A stretch of DNA of 64,000 bases from CAWDMC01 sp963803295 (GCA_963803295.1 CAWDMC010000013.1:124001-188000), one strand, 5' to 3'. Shown: positions 1 through 8,735, counted from the first letter of the stretch. Notes: a model not told the origin generated them from the letters alone. Numbers and translations are program-made.

Positions 1-1
1 C

Positions 2-562
2 GGCTATGGCGATCTGGTGCTTCCCGATACGAACGAGCACCTCAGCAAGGAGCGTTTCGAGGAGCTGCACAATTCCAGCACGACGCACTGGGTGCTGATT
101 TTCGCCAATACCCAGGAAGTGGTGGACAAGGTGATTCCCCATCCGCTGGTCATGATCGCGAGCGACGGGGCCGAGGGCCATCCCCGCAACGCCGGAACCT
201 ACTCCCGCGTCCTGGCGCAATACGTGCGCGAAAAGGGAACCCTCACGCTCATGGACGCTCTCCGTAAGATGACTCTGATGCCGGCGGAGATGCTGGAGCG
301 GTCGACGCCGGCAGCGCGACAAAAAGGCAGATTGCAGGAGGGCGCCGACGCCGACATTGTGGCCTTCGATCCTAATACTATTGGTGACCGCTCCACCTTC
401 CAGAAGCCCATGGAACCAAGTGTCGGCATTCGCTTTCTGGTGGTCGGCGGAACCATAGTCGTCGACGAAGGGAAGATCGTGCCTAATGTGTTTCCCGGCC
501 GCGCCCTGCTGGGGCCGGGAAAAGGGAGTCCTGGCACAGGTTCAAACGGGGCTTCCCGATGA
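2..562 (+). CDS. N-acyl-D-amino-acid deacylase-like amidohydrolase, C-terminal part (5' end outside window)
   Basis: The reading frame is open from base 2, so only the last ~186 residues are present. The fragment has the end of an amidohydrolase-superfamily TIM barrel: an ASDG segment (Asp near fragment residue 55) that supplies the last metal/catalytic Asp of the barrel, then the conserved helix with ALRKMTLMPAEMLE, then the GRLQEGADADIVAFDP strand that closes the second beta-sandwich, and a VGGTIVVDEG turn. This order is typical of D-aminoacylase/N-acyl-D-glutamate deacylase-type enzymes, which remove acyl groups from D-amino acids or related amides. The stop codon overlaps the start of the dhaM-like frame by four bases (ATGA), so the two were probably co-transcribed. 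Family call fairly sure; substrate unknown. Confidence 0.75.
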   Translation, partial: GYGDLVLPDTNEHLSKERFEELHNSSTTHWVLIFANTQEVVDKVIPHPLVMIASDGAEGHPRNAGTYSRVLAQYVREKGTLTLMDALRKMTLMPAEMLERSTPAARQKGRLQEGADADIVAFDPNTIGDRSTFQKPMEPSVGIRFLVVGGTIVVDEGKIVPNVFPGRALLGPGKGSPGTGSNGASR

Positions 563-1136
563 GTGGGCTGATGATCGGCTTGGTGCTGGTTTCTCACAGC
601 AAGACTCTCGCTAACGGAATCCGCGAGCTAATCCTCGAAGCCGCCGGTCCCGATTTTCCCGTAGTGGTCACCTCAGGCGCCGGGCCGGACCACAATGAGA
701 CTGGCACTGACGCCATGCATATTGCCCAGATTTTGCGGCCGTTCTCGGATGGGGATGGCGCCGTAATCCTGATGGACCTGGGCAGCGCGGTATTGAGCGC
801 CGAGATCGCCCTCGAGCTATTGGAGACGGACCTCCCCGGCTGCCGCGAGAAAGTCCGGCTCTCAGCCGCGCCCGTGGTGGAAAGGCGCCATCGCGGCAGC
901 GGTGGAGGTCGCGCCGGGGCAGCCTGGGCTCGGTATGCCGCGAAGCTCTGTGCTCGCTCGCTCCCAAACAGGCCCAGCTTCACCCCGGGAGCGCCGGCGT
1001 CCCGACGACTGCTGTTATGCCCCTCGGCTCCGAGTCTGTTTCCTCCCTGGAATCCGAAGTCGCCCCTGCAACAGGTCCTCCCCGGGAGATCGTCCTGACC
1101 ATTGAGAACGAGCATCCAGGGACGTTCCAGGTCTGA
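559..1136 (+). pseudogene. dhaM: Decayed dhaM (PTS-dependent dihydroxyacetone kinase phosphoryl donor) with HPr-domain remnant
   Basis: DhaM relays phosphate from the PTS to DhaL-ADP. The first ~108 codons are a good EIIA-Man/DhaM domain: IGLVLVSHSKTLANG with the expected phosphoryl-accepting His, then the nucleotide-binding-like GDGAVILMDLGSA strand. At 881-883 (aaa) the homologous reading moves one base (frame of 559 to frame of 884, continuing GAIAAAVE), and near 911-918 it moves again into the frame ending at 1134-1136. That third frame encodes REALCSLAPKQAQLHPG and finally EIVLTIENEH, which looks like the start of an HPr domain but stops before the active-site His. So two frameshifts and a truncation are needed to explain the locus. 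No dhaK or dhaL is present here. Sequencing error could explain the shifts but not the missing HPr body. Confidence 0.72.
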
Positions 1137-1227
1137 TTTGTCGACGTTCTCTAAGTCGGACCGTGGTTTCCGCTGCGGCGGATATGCTAACATTCGGCCG
1201 ATGTGTGCTTGGAGGCGGAGAATAGGA

Positions 1228-2559
1228 ATGTGGGGGCAAGCAAGCGGCGCCAGGGAAAGTTACTGGCTGCGTCTGGCTTCAGAACGAACAATTCGTTATC
1301 TCCGGATCCTCGAACTCGAACCAGGTATATCTGTGGATGAGCTGAAAAGAGCTCATCGGGACTTGGTTAAGGTGTGGCACCCGGATCGATTCGCTGACGA
1401 TCCCCGTCTGCAACTGAAAGCTCAGGAAAAGCTCAAGCAAATCAATGAAGCCTATGAGTTCCTGCTGGGGGAAACCAGTACCGCCCTGGTGCGAACAACC
1501 ACTGGCGCACCGCCAACTGCGAGGCGACGCGCGGATTTCTGGCGGGAGCCTTTCTCGCCCAATTGGATTCCACCATTGTGGCCTGTCCGCCAGAGCTACA
1601 AGTCGGCCCATGCTTGGGTTGCACTGGGTTTGCTTGCCATCGTGACCATGGTGGTGCTCGACTTGGTGTTTAGCAGAAGTGCCGGCCCAAGGGAGACGAC
1701 GGCAACCAGCCCTGGAGAGAGGGGAAGCGTAGCGAACGGTAACGAGACCTCTTCCTTGACCTGGGCGGGAGCCACGTTCGGTCTTGGCTCCCGCCGGGAC
1801 AAGGTACTGGCCGTCCAGGGAACTCCTACCAGCGTCGAAGGTAATCGCTGGATGTACGATTTTTCCTCGATTGAGTTTGCTAACGACAGAGTGGAAAGTT
1901 ATTCGAACAATTCCCGCAACCTGCACGTCCGCCTGTATCCCCGGGGCGACGTAACGGAGGCTCGGCAACGCGGGTATTGGACGCTGGATTCCACTCAAGA
2001 GGATGTGGTGGCTGTGCAAGGCACACCGATCAGCGTGGAAGGAAATCGCTGGAGGTACGCTTCGTCGTCTCTGGATTTTCGGGACGGCAAGGTCGTCGGT
2101 TATTCCGACCTCTCAAACAATCTCCGCATGCGGCTGAATCCAACAAGTGACGTGGCGGCGGCGCGGCGGCGCGGTTACTTCACCTTGGGATCCAGCGCGG
2201 ACGAGGTCCTCGCGGTGCAGGGAACCCCCAATGGAATCGAAGGTAGTCGCTGGCGGTACGATTCTTCCACGGTGGATTTCAAACGAGAAGGAGTCGAGGG
2301 TTACTCGAACGCATCGCATAACCTGCGCGTCGAGCTCTACCCGCAGCTTGATACGGCCGCCGCCACTTCCCACGGATACTTCAATCTGGGCTCGAGCCAG
2401 AATGATGTTCTGGCCGTCCAGGGGACGCCGACGGGTGTGGCCGGCCAACGCTGGGAGTACGATCTCTCCTGGATCAGATTCGTTGACGGCAAGGTGGAGA
2501 GCTACTCGAATTTCTCCGGAAATCTCAAGCTGCAGGTGCGCGAGCCGCCTCTCGAATAG
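1228..2559 (+). CDS. Membrane J-domain protein with four 67-residue repeats
   Basis: About 443 residues. Residues ~20-75 form a DnaJ J-domain with the Hsp70-stimulating HPD motif (H51-P52-D53, in VWHPDRF) and the following QLKAQEKLKQINEAYEFL helix. A proline/arginine linker leads to one hydrophobic segment (~128-150). The rest (~184 to end) is four tandem repeats with the core VLAVQGTPTxVEGxRWxYD and DGKVESYSN; their VQGTP codons lie exactly 201 bases apart (1813, 2014, 2215, 2416). The repeat resembles the short BamE/SmpA-like fold by its LGSSxDEVLAVQGTP pattern, but that is only a suggestion. The upstream-most ATG (1102) overlaps the dhaM relic; I chose ATG 1228 because GGAGGCGGAG lies just before it. 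Likely an inner-membrane co-chaperone with the J-domain cytoplasmic and the repeats across the membrane. Confidence 0.75.
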   Translation: MWGQASGARESYWLRLASERTIRYLRILELEPGISVDELKRAHRDLVKVWHPDRFADDPRLQLKAQEKLKQINEAYEFLLGETSTALVRTTTGAPPTARRRADFWREPFSPNWIPPLWPVRQSYKSAHAWVALGLLAIVTMVVLDLVFSRSAGPRETTATSPGERGSVANGNETSSLTWAGATFGLGSRRDKVLAVQGTPTSVEGNRWMYDFSSIEFANDRVESYSNNSRNLHVRLYPRGDVTEARQRGYWTLDSTQEDVVAVQGTPISVEGNRWRYASSSLDFRDGKVVGYSDLSNNLRMRLNPTSDVAAARRRGYFTLGSSADEVLAVQGTPNGIEGSRWRYDSSTVDFKREGVEGYSNASHNLRVELYPQLDTAAATSHGYFNLGSSQNDVLAVQGTPTGVAGQRWEYDLSWIRFVDGKVESYSNFSGNLKLQVREPPLE

Positions 2560-2764
2560 CATTTGACGGTAACGCCAGTGACTAGTGCTCTTACAGGAAC
2601 TATCCCATAAACAGCCAATCGCCTGCCATGCCATGCGTTGTTTTTTGACCCGCGCCCCAAAACCACTTAAGATAATCAAAGTAGAGTATTTGGCGAATCT
2701 TCGGCGCCCTCCTGGATCGGCAGCGCTGCCGGCAGGTGGACGACTGTGACATTTCGGCGGCGAG

Positions 2765-4012
2765 TTGGCGCAGAGCACAACAACACCGGGGACGACGGAA
2801 CAAAAGGCATGCCTTCGCTGCGGGACGGCGATCCCGGCGGAGAGCAGTAGCTGTACTGTTTGCGGACCTTCCGTCGTCCGCACTTATCAGCGCGAGAAGA
2901 TCATGCTCGCTACACTGTTCGTTCTTGTCTGCCTGTTTGGGCTGACCGTATTTGCCACTGGGCTCTATCACCAGAAACAGGAGGCCCTGGCCCGGCGTTG
3001 GTTTGAGCGTGGTCAAGCGGATCTCAAACGCGGTTTTCCGAGGCAGGCGATTGCGGATTTCGAGAACAGCCTGCTCTACGCGAGGGATAACGATGTCTAT
3101 CGCCTGAGCCTGGCGGAGGCGCTCCTCGCCAATAAAGAGCCCGAGCAGGCGCGGGCTCACCTGTTGAACCTGTGGTCCGATAACCCGGAGAGCGGGACAG
3201 TAAATCGTGAGCTCGGACGGCTCTATGCCCAAGAAGCCGATGTTCCACACGCCGTCCGATACTACCATAATGCCATCTATGGTATTTGGAAATTCGCCGG
3301 TAATCCCGACCAGAACCGTCTCAAGTCGCGCCTCGAGTTATGCCAGTTCCTGGTAAACCAGAACCAGAAGACGTTAGCTCAGGCCGAGTTAGTCGCTTTG
3401 GCCGGCGAACTGCCCGCCAAGCCCGATCTCCACGCCAAGGTGGGTGATTGGTTCCGCCGCGCCGGAGATGATGAACGGGCTCTCGCCGAGTATCGCCAAG
3501 CCCTGCGCCTCGATCCCAACCAGCAGAACGCTCTGGTAGGCGCCGGAGAAGTGGCGTTCCAAGTGGGCGATTACCATCGGGCGCGGTCATATTTGGACCG
3601 CGCCGCCCGTTTGCGGCCGCAGGACGACGAAGTGAAGCAAAAGCTGCAACTCTCGAAGCTGGTGCTCAGTATCGATCCTTTGGCGCCTCGACTATCGTCG
3701 GCCGATCGCAGCCAACGGGTTATCGCGGCCTTTGGCGCGGCCCTTACCCGACTACGGGACTGCGCCATTCAGCGTGGGGATTCGCTTGACACGACTACGC
3801 CCTCAAACGCCCTTGAAAGCGCCTATGCCAGCGCCGCCAGAATCAAACCCAAGGTCCGCCGGCAGATCCTCAAAAGCGATCAGGATCTCAGCTCGAACGT
3901 CATCGACTTGATCGTGGAGATGGAAAATCTGACGACATCGTTTTGCGGCGCTCCCCATGGACTCGATGAGGCCATCCTACTGGCTATGGAAAAACATGGG
4001 GGAGGCCAATGA
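2765..4012 (+). CDS. Zinc-ribbon, single-pass membrane TPR protein
   Basis: 415 residues from a TTG start. Two CxxC pairs (C16/C19 and C30/C33) make a short zinc ribbon at the N terminus, followed by one strongly hydrophobic helix (residues ~46-68). From ~75 to ~300 the protein is helical with TPR-like repeats; the clearest is GDDERALAEYRQALRLDPNQ, followed by the next TPR in YHRARSYLDRAARLRPQD. The C-terminal 100 residues are unassigned. It would tether a protein-interaction scaffold to the membrane. The stop overlaps the ATG of the CLC channel gene (ATGA), which indicates translational coupling. The start is uncertain: no ATG in this frame lies close upstream, and the ribosome-binding site before TTG is weak. 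No specific function can be named. Confidence 0.68.
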   Translation: MAQSTTTPGTTEQKACLRCGTAIPAESSSCTVCGPSVVRTYQREKIMLATLFVLVCLFGLTVFATGLYHQKQEALARRWFERGQADLKRGFPRQAIADFENSLLYARDNDVYRLSLAEALLANKEPEQARAHLLNLWSDNPESGTVNRELGRLYAQEADVPHAVRYYHNAIYGIWKFAGNPDQNRLKSRLELCQFLVNQNQKTLAQAELVALAGELPAKPDLHAKVGDWFRRAGDDERALAEYRQALRLDPNQQNALVGAGEVAFQVGDYHRARSYLDRAARLRPQDDEVKQKLQLSKLVLSIDPLAPRLSSADRSQRVIAAFGAALTRLRDCAIQRGDSLDTTTPSNALESAYASAARIKPKVRRQILKSDQDLSSNVIDLIVEMENLTTSFCGAPHGLDEAILLAMEKHGGGQ

Positions 4013-5937
4013 GCCCGACGGGTGGTGCGCCATCAGCGCCCAGCGCCGGCGCCCCTGCAACTCCAACTCCGACGAACACCACTCTACCGCCCCCCCCTTC
4101 GGTACAACCGCCCGGGCCGGCGCTGTCAGCACTTCCAGCATTGCAGAAACGCCTGCAACTTTTGCGGCGCTTCCTTTCAATGCCCGCTATGCAGGAAGAG
4201 AATCTCTTCCTTCTGCTGGCGGTGATCATTGGACTGTGCTCGGGCCTGTTGGTGGTCTGCTTCCGCATTCTCATCGATATCACGCGTTTCTGGCTGCTCG
4301 GCTCTGCCCAGATACCCCCCGCCTCACGGGTGCTTCTGGCTCCGACGTTCGCGGGCCTGGCTGTTGCTGTATTGGCCATCGTTGCTTTTCCGAGGGTCCG
4401 CGGCTCAGGAGTCAACCAGACGAAGGCTGCCGTCTACATTTACGACGGCTACGTTCCTTTCAATACCGTCATCGGGAAGTTCCTTACCTGCGCGCTCGCC
4501 ATTGGCAGCGGCCAATCACTCGGACCTGAAGATCCTTCCTTGCAGATCGGCGCCGGCGTCGCCTCCCTGCTTGGCCGTAAACTCGAACTCTCCCGGGAGA
4601 AGGTGCGCCTGATCGCGCCGGTGGGAGCCGCGGCCGGCCTAGCGGCGGCGTTCAATGCTCCGATTTCGGCGGTACTTTTTGTAATTGAAGAGGTAATCGG
4701 CAACTGGAGCGCTGGAGTGCTGGGCGCGGTGGTGCTCTCTGCCGTCTCCAGTGTTGTGATCATGCGCGGTTTCTTGGGTGGAGACGCCCTCTTCCGCATA
4801 CCCGCGGTGCGTCTCGTGCATCCCGTCGAACTGCTAGCTTACGCAGTGTTGGGCCTGGTGGGCGGCGGAGCGTCTTTGTTGTTTACACGTCTGATCGCCT
4901 ATTTTCGGCCCCGGCTGCAAGCACTGCCCAAGTGGACGTACTGGCTGCAACCAGCGGCGGCGGGCCTCTTAGTGGGGCTCATCGGCCTTCGTTATCCACA
5001 GGTGATGGGCGCCGGCTACGACATTATCGATCAGGCCATGCACAACCAGTACGTGTGGCAGACCCTGGCCGTACTGGGATTCCTCAAGATTATCGCCACC
5101 ACCATCTCGTTCACCAGTGGCACTCCAGGTGGGATGTTTGCGCCCACGCTGTTCATTGGTGCGATGCTGGGGGCCGCGGTCGGCGCGGTCGAACGCCATT
5201 TTTTTCCAAGTCTCTCCGGCTCCCTAGGCGCCTATGCCTTGGTAGGTATGGGGACCCTCTTTGCCGGCTTCCTGCGCGCCCCGATGACGAGCGTCTTCAT
5301 GGTGCTGGAAGTCAGCGGCAATTACTCGGTGATTATCCCGGTGATGATCTCAAACACCATCGCCTATCTGCTCTCGCGCAAATACCAAAAAATGCCGCTG
5401 TTTGATATGCTGTCCCGCCAGGACGGTACCGACCTGCCCTCAATCGAGGAGCAGCGCGAGGAATCACAGAAGCGTGTGGAAGACGCCATGCGCCGGCCTG
5501 AGCTGGTGCTTCAAGGTGATACCGCCATCATCGAAGCGCAGGCTGCCTTCGAAAAATCACTGGACGATTACGTTCTGGTCAATTTGGGTCAGGCCGAATG
5601 GAGTTACGTACACAGGAATAGGATCGCCCGGGAGGTGCGTGAGGGTCATGGAAAGGCTCGGCTCGTGAGCGCAGTCCCAGAGAGGCGACTTCCTCTCCTG
5701 CATCCCGACCAGCCGCTCTATGTAGCTTTGCGGCAGATTTCTGACTATCCCTGTTTGCCGGTGGTTCACCGAGCCGATTTCCGCCGGCTCGAAGGCGTCA
5801 TCTCGCTCGACGATATTTTGAAATCGTATCACGCCGCCTTTCGGCAGATCGAACCTCCGCACCCGGCGAGTATTCCCGTTGCATCGGCAGCAGCGCCATC
5901 CGCTATGGGCACCGAAGATACGCCAGGGGGATTGTAG
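4009..5937 (+). CDS. CLC-family chloride channel/antiporter with C-terminal CBS-like pair
   Basis: 642 residues. After a Pro/Ala-rich cytoplasmic leader (~55 residues) come about ten to twelve hydrophobic helices typical of voltage-gated chloride channel family proteins, which move Cl- (often in exchange for H+). The three ion-path motifs are recognisable: GSGVNQ (~132) replaces the usual GSGIP; GSGQSLGPEDP (~166-176) keeps the gating Glu (E174) where most members have GxEGP; GGMFAP (~374-379) is the GxFxP motif. Residues ~490-615 form a cytoplasmic CBS-domain-like pair ending in LEGVISLDDILKSYH, a common nucleotide-sensing module of CLC proteins. Overlaps the TPR gene by four bases. The altered filter makes ion specificity uncertain. 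Confidence 0.88.
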   Translation: MSPTGGAPSAPSAGAPATPTPTNTTLPPPPSVQPPGPALSALPALQKRLQLLRRFLSMPAMQEENLFLLLAVIIGLCSGLLVVCFRILIDITRFWLLGSAQIPPASRVLLAPTFAGLAVAVLAIVAFPRVRGSGVNQTKAAVYIYDGYVPFNTVIGKFLTCALAIGSGQSLGPEDPSLQIGAGVASLLGRKLELSREKVRLIAPVGAAAGLAAAFNAPISAVLFVIEEVIGNWSAGVLGAVVLSAVSSVVIMRGFLGGDALFRIPAVRLVHPVELLAYAVLGLVGGGASLLFTRLIAYFRPRLQALPKWTYWLQPAAAGLLVGLIGLRYPQVMGAGYDIIDQAMHNQYVWQTLAVLGFLKIIATTISFTSGTPGGMFAPTLFIGAMLGAAVGAVERHFFPSLSGSLGAYALVGMGTLFAGFLRAPMTSVFMVLEVSGNYSVIIPVMISNTIAYLLSRKYQKMPLFDMLSRQDGTDLPSIEEQREESQKRVEDAMRRPELVLQGDTAIIEAQAAFEKSLDDYVLVNLGQAEWSYVHRNRIAREVREGHGKARLVSAVPERRLPLLHPDQPLYVALRQISDYPCLPVVHRADFRRLEGVISLDDILKSYHAAFRQIEPPHPASIPVASAAAPSAMGTEDTPGGL

Positions 5938-5992
5938 GTTAGAGTCAGGGGAAGTACGGCCGCCGGCTGAGCACTTCCGCAGGGGGGCGACT

Positions 5993-7855
5993 ATGAATCG
6001 AGCAGAGAGGCTTTTTGGCGCGGTTGTCTGGCTGGGGATCATCGCCAATCTCTCGTTCGCGATACCCGCGCTGTTTGCGCCGGACACGTTGCTGGCTTCG
6101 CTGGGAATGGGGCCCGAAGCCGCCGGCGTGTGGCTGGGCAACACGGGCATGCTGCTGGCCGCCCTCTGCCTTTTCTACATTCCGTCGCGACGCCCCTCGC
6201 GATATCCCACTTACGCCAAGCTAATCGTGGTCGTTCACGGAATCGTTTCGGGGTTCTGGATATGGATCTGGCGAACGTCCGATCATCCTGCCGTCTTCAA
6301 GCAATTATTCTGGACTGATTTCGGTTTCTTCTTGGTGCTCGGCATCCTGCTGCATTGGGCCACGCCCGAGGAGCATCGCGGCCTGCGAGCAACCCTCCGT
6401 TCGATTGCCCAGGGATTCCAAGGGGCAGGTACGTTCTGGCGCCGTCCTGTGGTGAGGATCGCGTTAGCAGTGCTGGTCATCGCGGCGGCGCTGGTGGGCT
6501 ACGGCCTATGGAAGTACCTGCTGCGCAACGAGCCCGACACGCAATATGCTTCCGACGAAGACCATTTCAAACACGGCGCTATCGGCCTCAGCGCTCAGAG
6601 CCGTTTCCCCTATTGGGTCTTCCGCGTGCTGCCCGAAATGTTCGCGGATAAACTGCCCGGACCCGGCGGCTGGGCGTCGTTCGGATTCATCATTGAGCCT
6701 GGCAACGACGTCCCTATTGGCTTTTCGCTGCGTCACCAGGGATATCCGGCGCTTGAGGCTAATTGCTCACTCTGCCACACCGGCACTTACCGGAAATCCC
6801 CTGGCGACACGGAGCATGTGATCCTGGGGGCACCCGCGCACACCCTCGATCTCGAGTCATTTCAGCACTTTCTTTACGCTTGCGCCGCCGATCCTCGATT
6901 TACGCCCTCGAATATAGTTGACGCCATCCGGCGCGTGCATGCAATGGGATGGTTTGAAGCCGCGGTATATCGCCAAGCGATTGTGCCGGTGATGCGTTAC
7001 AGCCTGTTGAAGCAGAGACAGGATTATGGATGGCAGTACACCCGTCCGACCGAGGGTCGAGGCCGCGTGGACACGTTTAATCCGACCAAATTCAACGTGT
7101 ACCACATGCCCGACGACGGCGCCATCGGCACGGTGGATCTGCCGCAGATCTGGAATCAACGCCCGCGCCAGACGTTGTATCTGCACTGGGACGGCAACAA
7201 CAACAACATTCGCGAGCGCAACTACGCTGCTGCCATGGCGGTGGGGGGCACGCCCAAGTCGGTGATCACCCCCAGCTTCAATCGAGTCACAAATTTTCTG
7301 CTCGACCTTCAGCCGCCCAAGTATCCTTTCGACATCGATCAGGCGAAAGCGGCAAAGGGACGCGCGATCTACGCGAGCGAATGCGCGAGCTGTCACGAGT
7401 TCGGAAGGCCCGCTACCGGCCAGGTTACGGACATCAGCCAAATCGGCACGGACCGGCACCGGCTCGATTCCTTCACCCCGGGACTCGTCGAAAAATTTCA
7501 CAACGTTGACTTTGGACCGCCGTTCAAGTTCGACGCCTACCGCAAGACCAACGGTTACAGTGACACGCCGCTGGACGGTATATGGGCGCGGGCCCCCTAC
7601 CTACACAACGGCTCCGTGCCAACCCTGTGGGATCTTCTCGAGCCGGTGGAAAAGCGTCCCCCATTCTTCTATACCGGTTTCGACATCTATGATCCCAAAG
7701 ATGTAGGTTTCATGAGCACCGGGCCTGAGGCGGAGAGAGCCGGGTTCCGCTATGACACACGGGCCCCCGGCAATGGTAACGAGGGACACCTTTATGGCGT
7801 GAATCTGACGGATGAACAAAAATGGGCGCTGGTGGAATACATGAAGACTCTTTGA
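5993..7855 (+). CDS. Membrane-anchored di-haem cytochrome c (RoxA/MauG-like superfamily)
   Basis: 620 residues from ATG 5993, preceded by AGGGGGG; a longer frame from 5879 would overlap the CLC gene. The first ~175 residues contain about four to five hydrophobic helices, the last (VRIALAVLVIAAALVGYGLW) leading into an exported domain. That domain has two haem-c attachment motifs, CSLCH (C258-C261-H262) and CASCH (C464-C467-H468), ~200 residues apart, with PFDIDQAKAAKGRAIYASECASCH being a standard c-type haem lead-in. Conserved stretches such as YLHWDGNNNNI and APYLHNGSVPTL fit the di-haem peroxidase/rubber-oxygenase-like group. Such proteins oxidise or oxygenate substrates or pass electrons in the periplasm. 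The N-terminal polytopic anchor is unusual, as RoxA itself is secreted. Substrate unknown. Confidence 0.75.
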   Translation: MNRAERLFGAVVWLGIIANLSFAIPALFAPDTLLASLGMGPEAAGVWLGNTGMLLAALCLFYIPSRRPSRYPTYAKLIVVVHGIVSGFWIWIWRTSDHPAVFKQLFWTDFGFFLVLGILLHWATPEEHRGLRATLRSIAQGFQGAGTFWRRPVVRIALAVLVIAAALVGYGLWKYLLRNEPDTQYASDEDHFKHGAIGLSAQSRFPYWVFRVLPEMFADKLPGPGGWASFGFIIEPGNDVPIGFSLRHQGYPALEANCSLCHTGTYRKSPGDTEHVILGAPAHTLDLESFQHFLYACAADPRFTPSNIVDAIRRVHAMGWFEAAVYRQAIVPVMRYSLLKQRQDYGWQYTRPTEGRGRVDTFNPTKFNVYHMPDDGAIGTVDLPQIWNQRPRQTLYLHWDGNNNNIRERNYAAAMAVGGTPKSVITPSFNRVTNFLLDLQPPKYPFDIDQAKAAKGRAIYASECASCHEFGRPATGQVTDISQIGTDRHRLDSFTPGLVEKFHNVDFGPPFKFDAYRKTNGYSDTPLDGIWARAPYLHNGSVPTLWDLLEPVEKRPPFFYTGFDIYDPKDVGFMSTGPEAERAGFRYDTRAPGNGNEGHLYGVNLTDEQKWALVEYMKTL

Positions 7856-7887
7856 CCAGATACTCTCGCGTCCTTAGCCTCAAACGT

Positions 7888-8385
7888 TCACTGCGCCTGT
7901 CGTGCCTGCTTGGCAATCAACTGTCGGACGTAAACGACGTAGTCGCTGGGTGCAGGCTTGCCTCCCGCTTCCCGAACGGCAATCGCTACCTGCCCGCGGT
8001 GGTAAGCTGAATGCGTCACCATATGCACCAGCAGATCCTGAATTGGCGTATGAAACTCCACGCCTTTCGTGTTGCGGTAGACGAGATCCCGCACCAACGT
8101 CTCGGGTGAGAGGCCGTCGAGTACTCTCATCCAGCGCTGGTACACCTCCTCAACGGCTGCGGGGCCTTCGCTAATATCCAGATCAGCCCAGGGCGAAACC
8201 GTGTCTGCACACTCCTCAAAGCGCGCCAGCCAGACCCGTTCGGCTTGGATCACATGACTAAACAGCTTCCGCGCCGCCCCGTTTGCGTCTTCTCCTAAGG
8301 GAATCGTTCCGATGCTTTCCAGGGCGGTCCGGTTCGCCCAATGGTCGTAGTCGAAAAGTCTGCGGAGATACTCAATCGAGTTCAT
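7888..8385 (-). CDS. DinB/YfiT-family metalloenzyme
   Basis: 165 residues. The helical-bundle DinB fold is indicated by the N-terminal MNSIEYLRRLFDYDHWANRT, the middle LFSHVIQAERVWLARFE and the C-terminal HMVTHSAYHRGQVA; the three His residues at these places are the usual metal triad. Members include thiol-dependent transferases (bacillithiol, mycothiol, glutathione types) and many proteins of unknown role. The start at 8385 was preferred over the longer frame (8475) because CAGGAGGAACCG lies directly in front of it. The gene converges on the cytochrome gene with a 32-base gap. Confidence 0.85.
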   Translation of the reverse strand: MNSIEYLRRLFDYDHWANRTALESIGTIPLGEDANGAARKLFSHVIQAERVWLARFEECADTVSPWADLDISEGPAAVEEVYQRWMRVLDGLSPETLVRDLVYRNTKGVEFHTPIQDLLVHMVTHSAYHRGQVAIAVREAGGKPAPSDYVVYVRQLIAKQARQAQ

Positions 8386-8735
8386 CGGTTCCTCCTGTGC
8401 TGACGTGCTTCGTTCACGTCCAGCCGTCGGCCACGGACTACGCGCCGAGCTATCAAATCTTCTGTATACTGACATGCTATCCTGGAAAAATGTAAGACGG
8501 GTTCAACTCTTTAACTATGGAGGATTACAAATCGTAGTGACACTCAATCCTGTAGCGGCGCTGTCCTCAGCGCCGAAACGCCGGTGGGGACACCGGCGCT
8601 ACAGTAAAGCCGTCACTACGATTTGTAATGCCACCAAGCGTCGGCGGACTATTCCGACGGGCTGGCCGGAAATCCTGGCCAAGAGTTCTTTTCAACTCGC
8701 TACCTCATGGCTCTCGATTTCTTGCGAGGTGAAGC
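8386..8735. other. Divergent intergenic region carrying a palindromic element
   Basis: This 350-base gap separates the divergently read DinB and isomerase genes. It holds the 106-base palindromic element listed separately and nothing that looks coding. A GAGGTGA ribosome-binding site sits at the right-hand edge just before the isomerase ATG at 8736. I could not pick a convincing promoter for either gene. Confidence 0.6.
8524..8629. repeat. Palindromic miniature element with 18-base perfect terminal inverted repeats
   Basis: Bases 8524-8541 and 8612-8629 are perfect 18-base inverted repeats (left arm reads ATTACAAATCGTAGTGAC). The inside holds a second, imperfect GC-rich dyad: TGTAGCGGCGCTG at 8551 against the CACCGGCGCTACA end near 8591-8603, with a further internal CGCCGG dyad. 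The layout suits a MITE or REP-type element able to form a long cruciform. No clear target-site duplication is visible at its edges and no transposase is adjacent. Confidence 0.75.
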
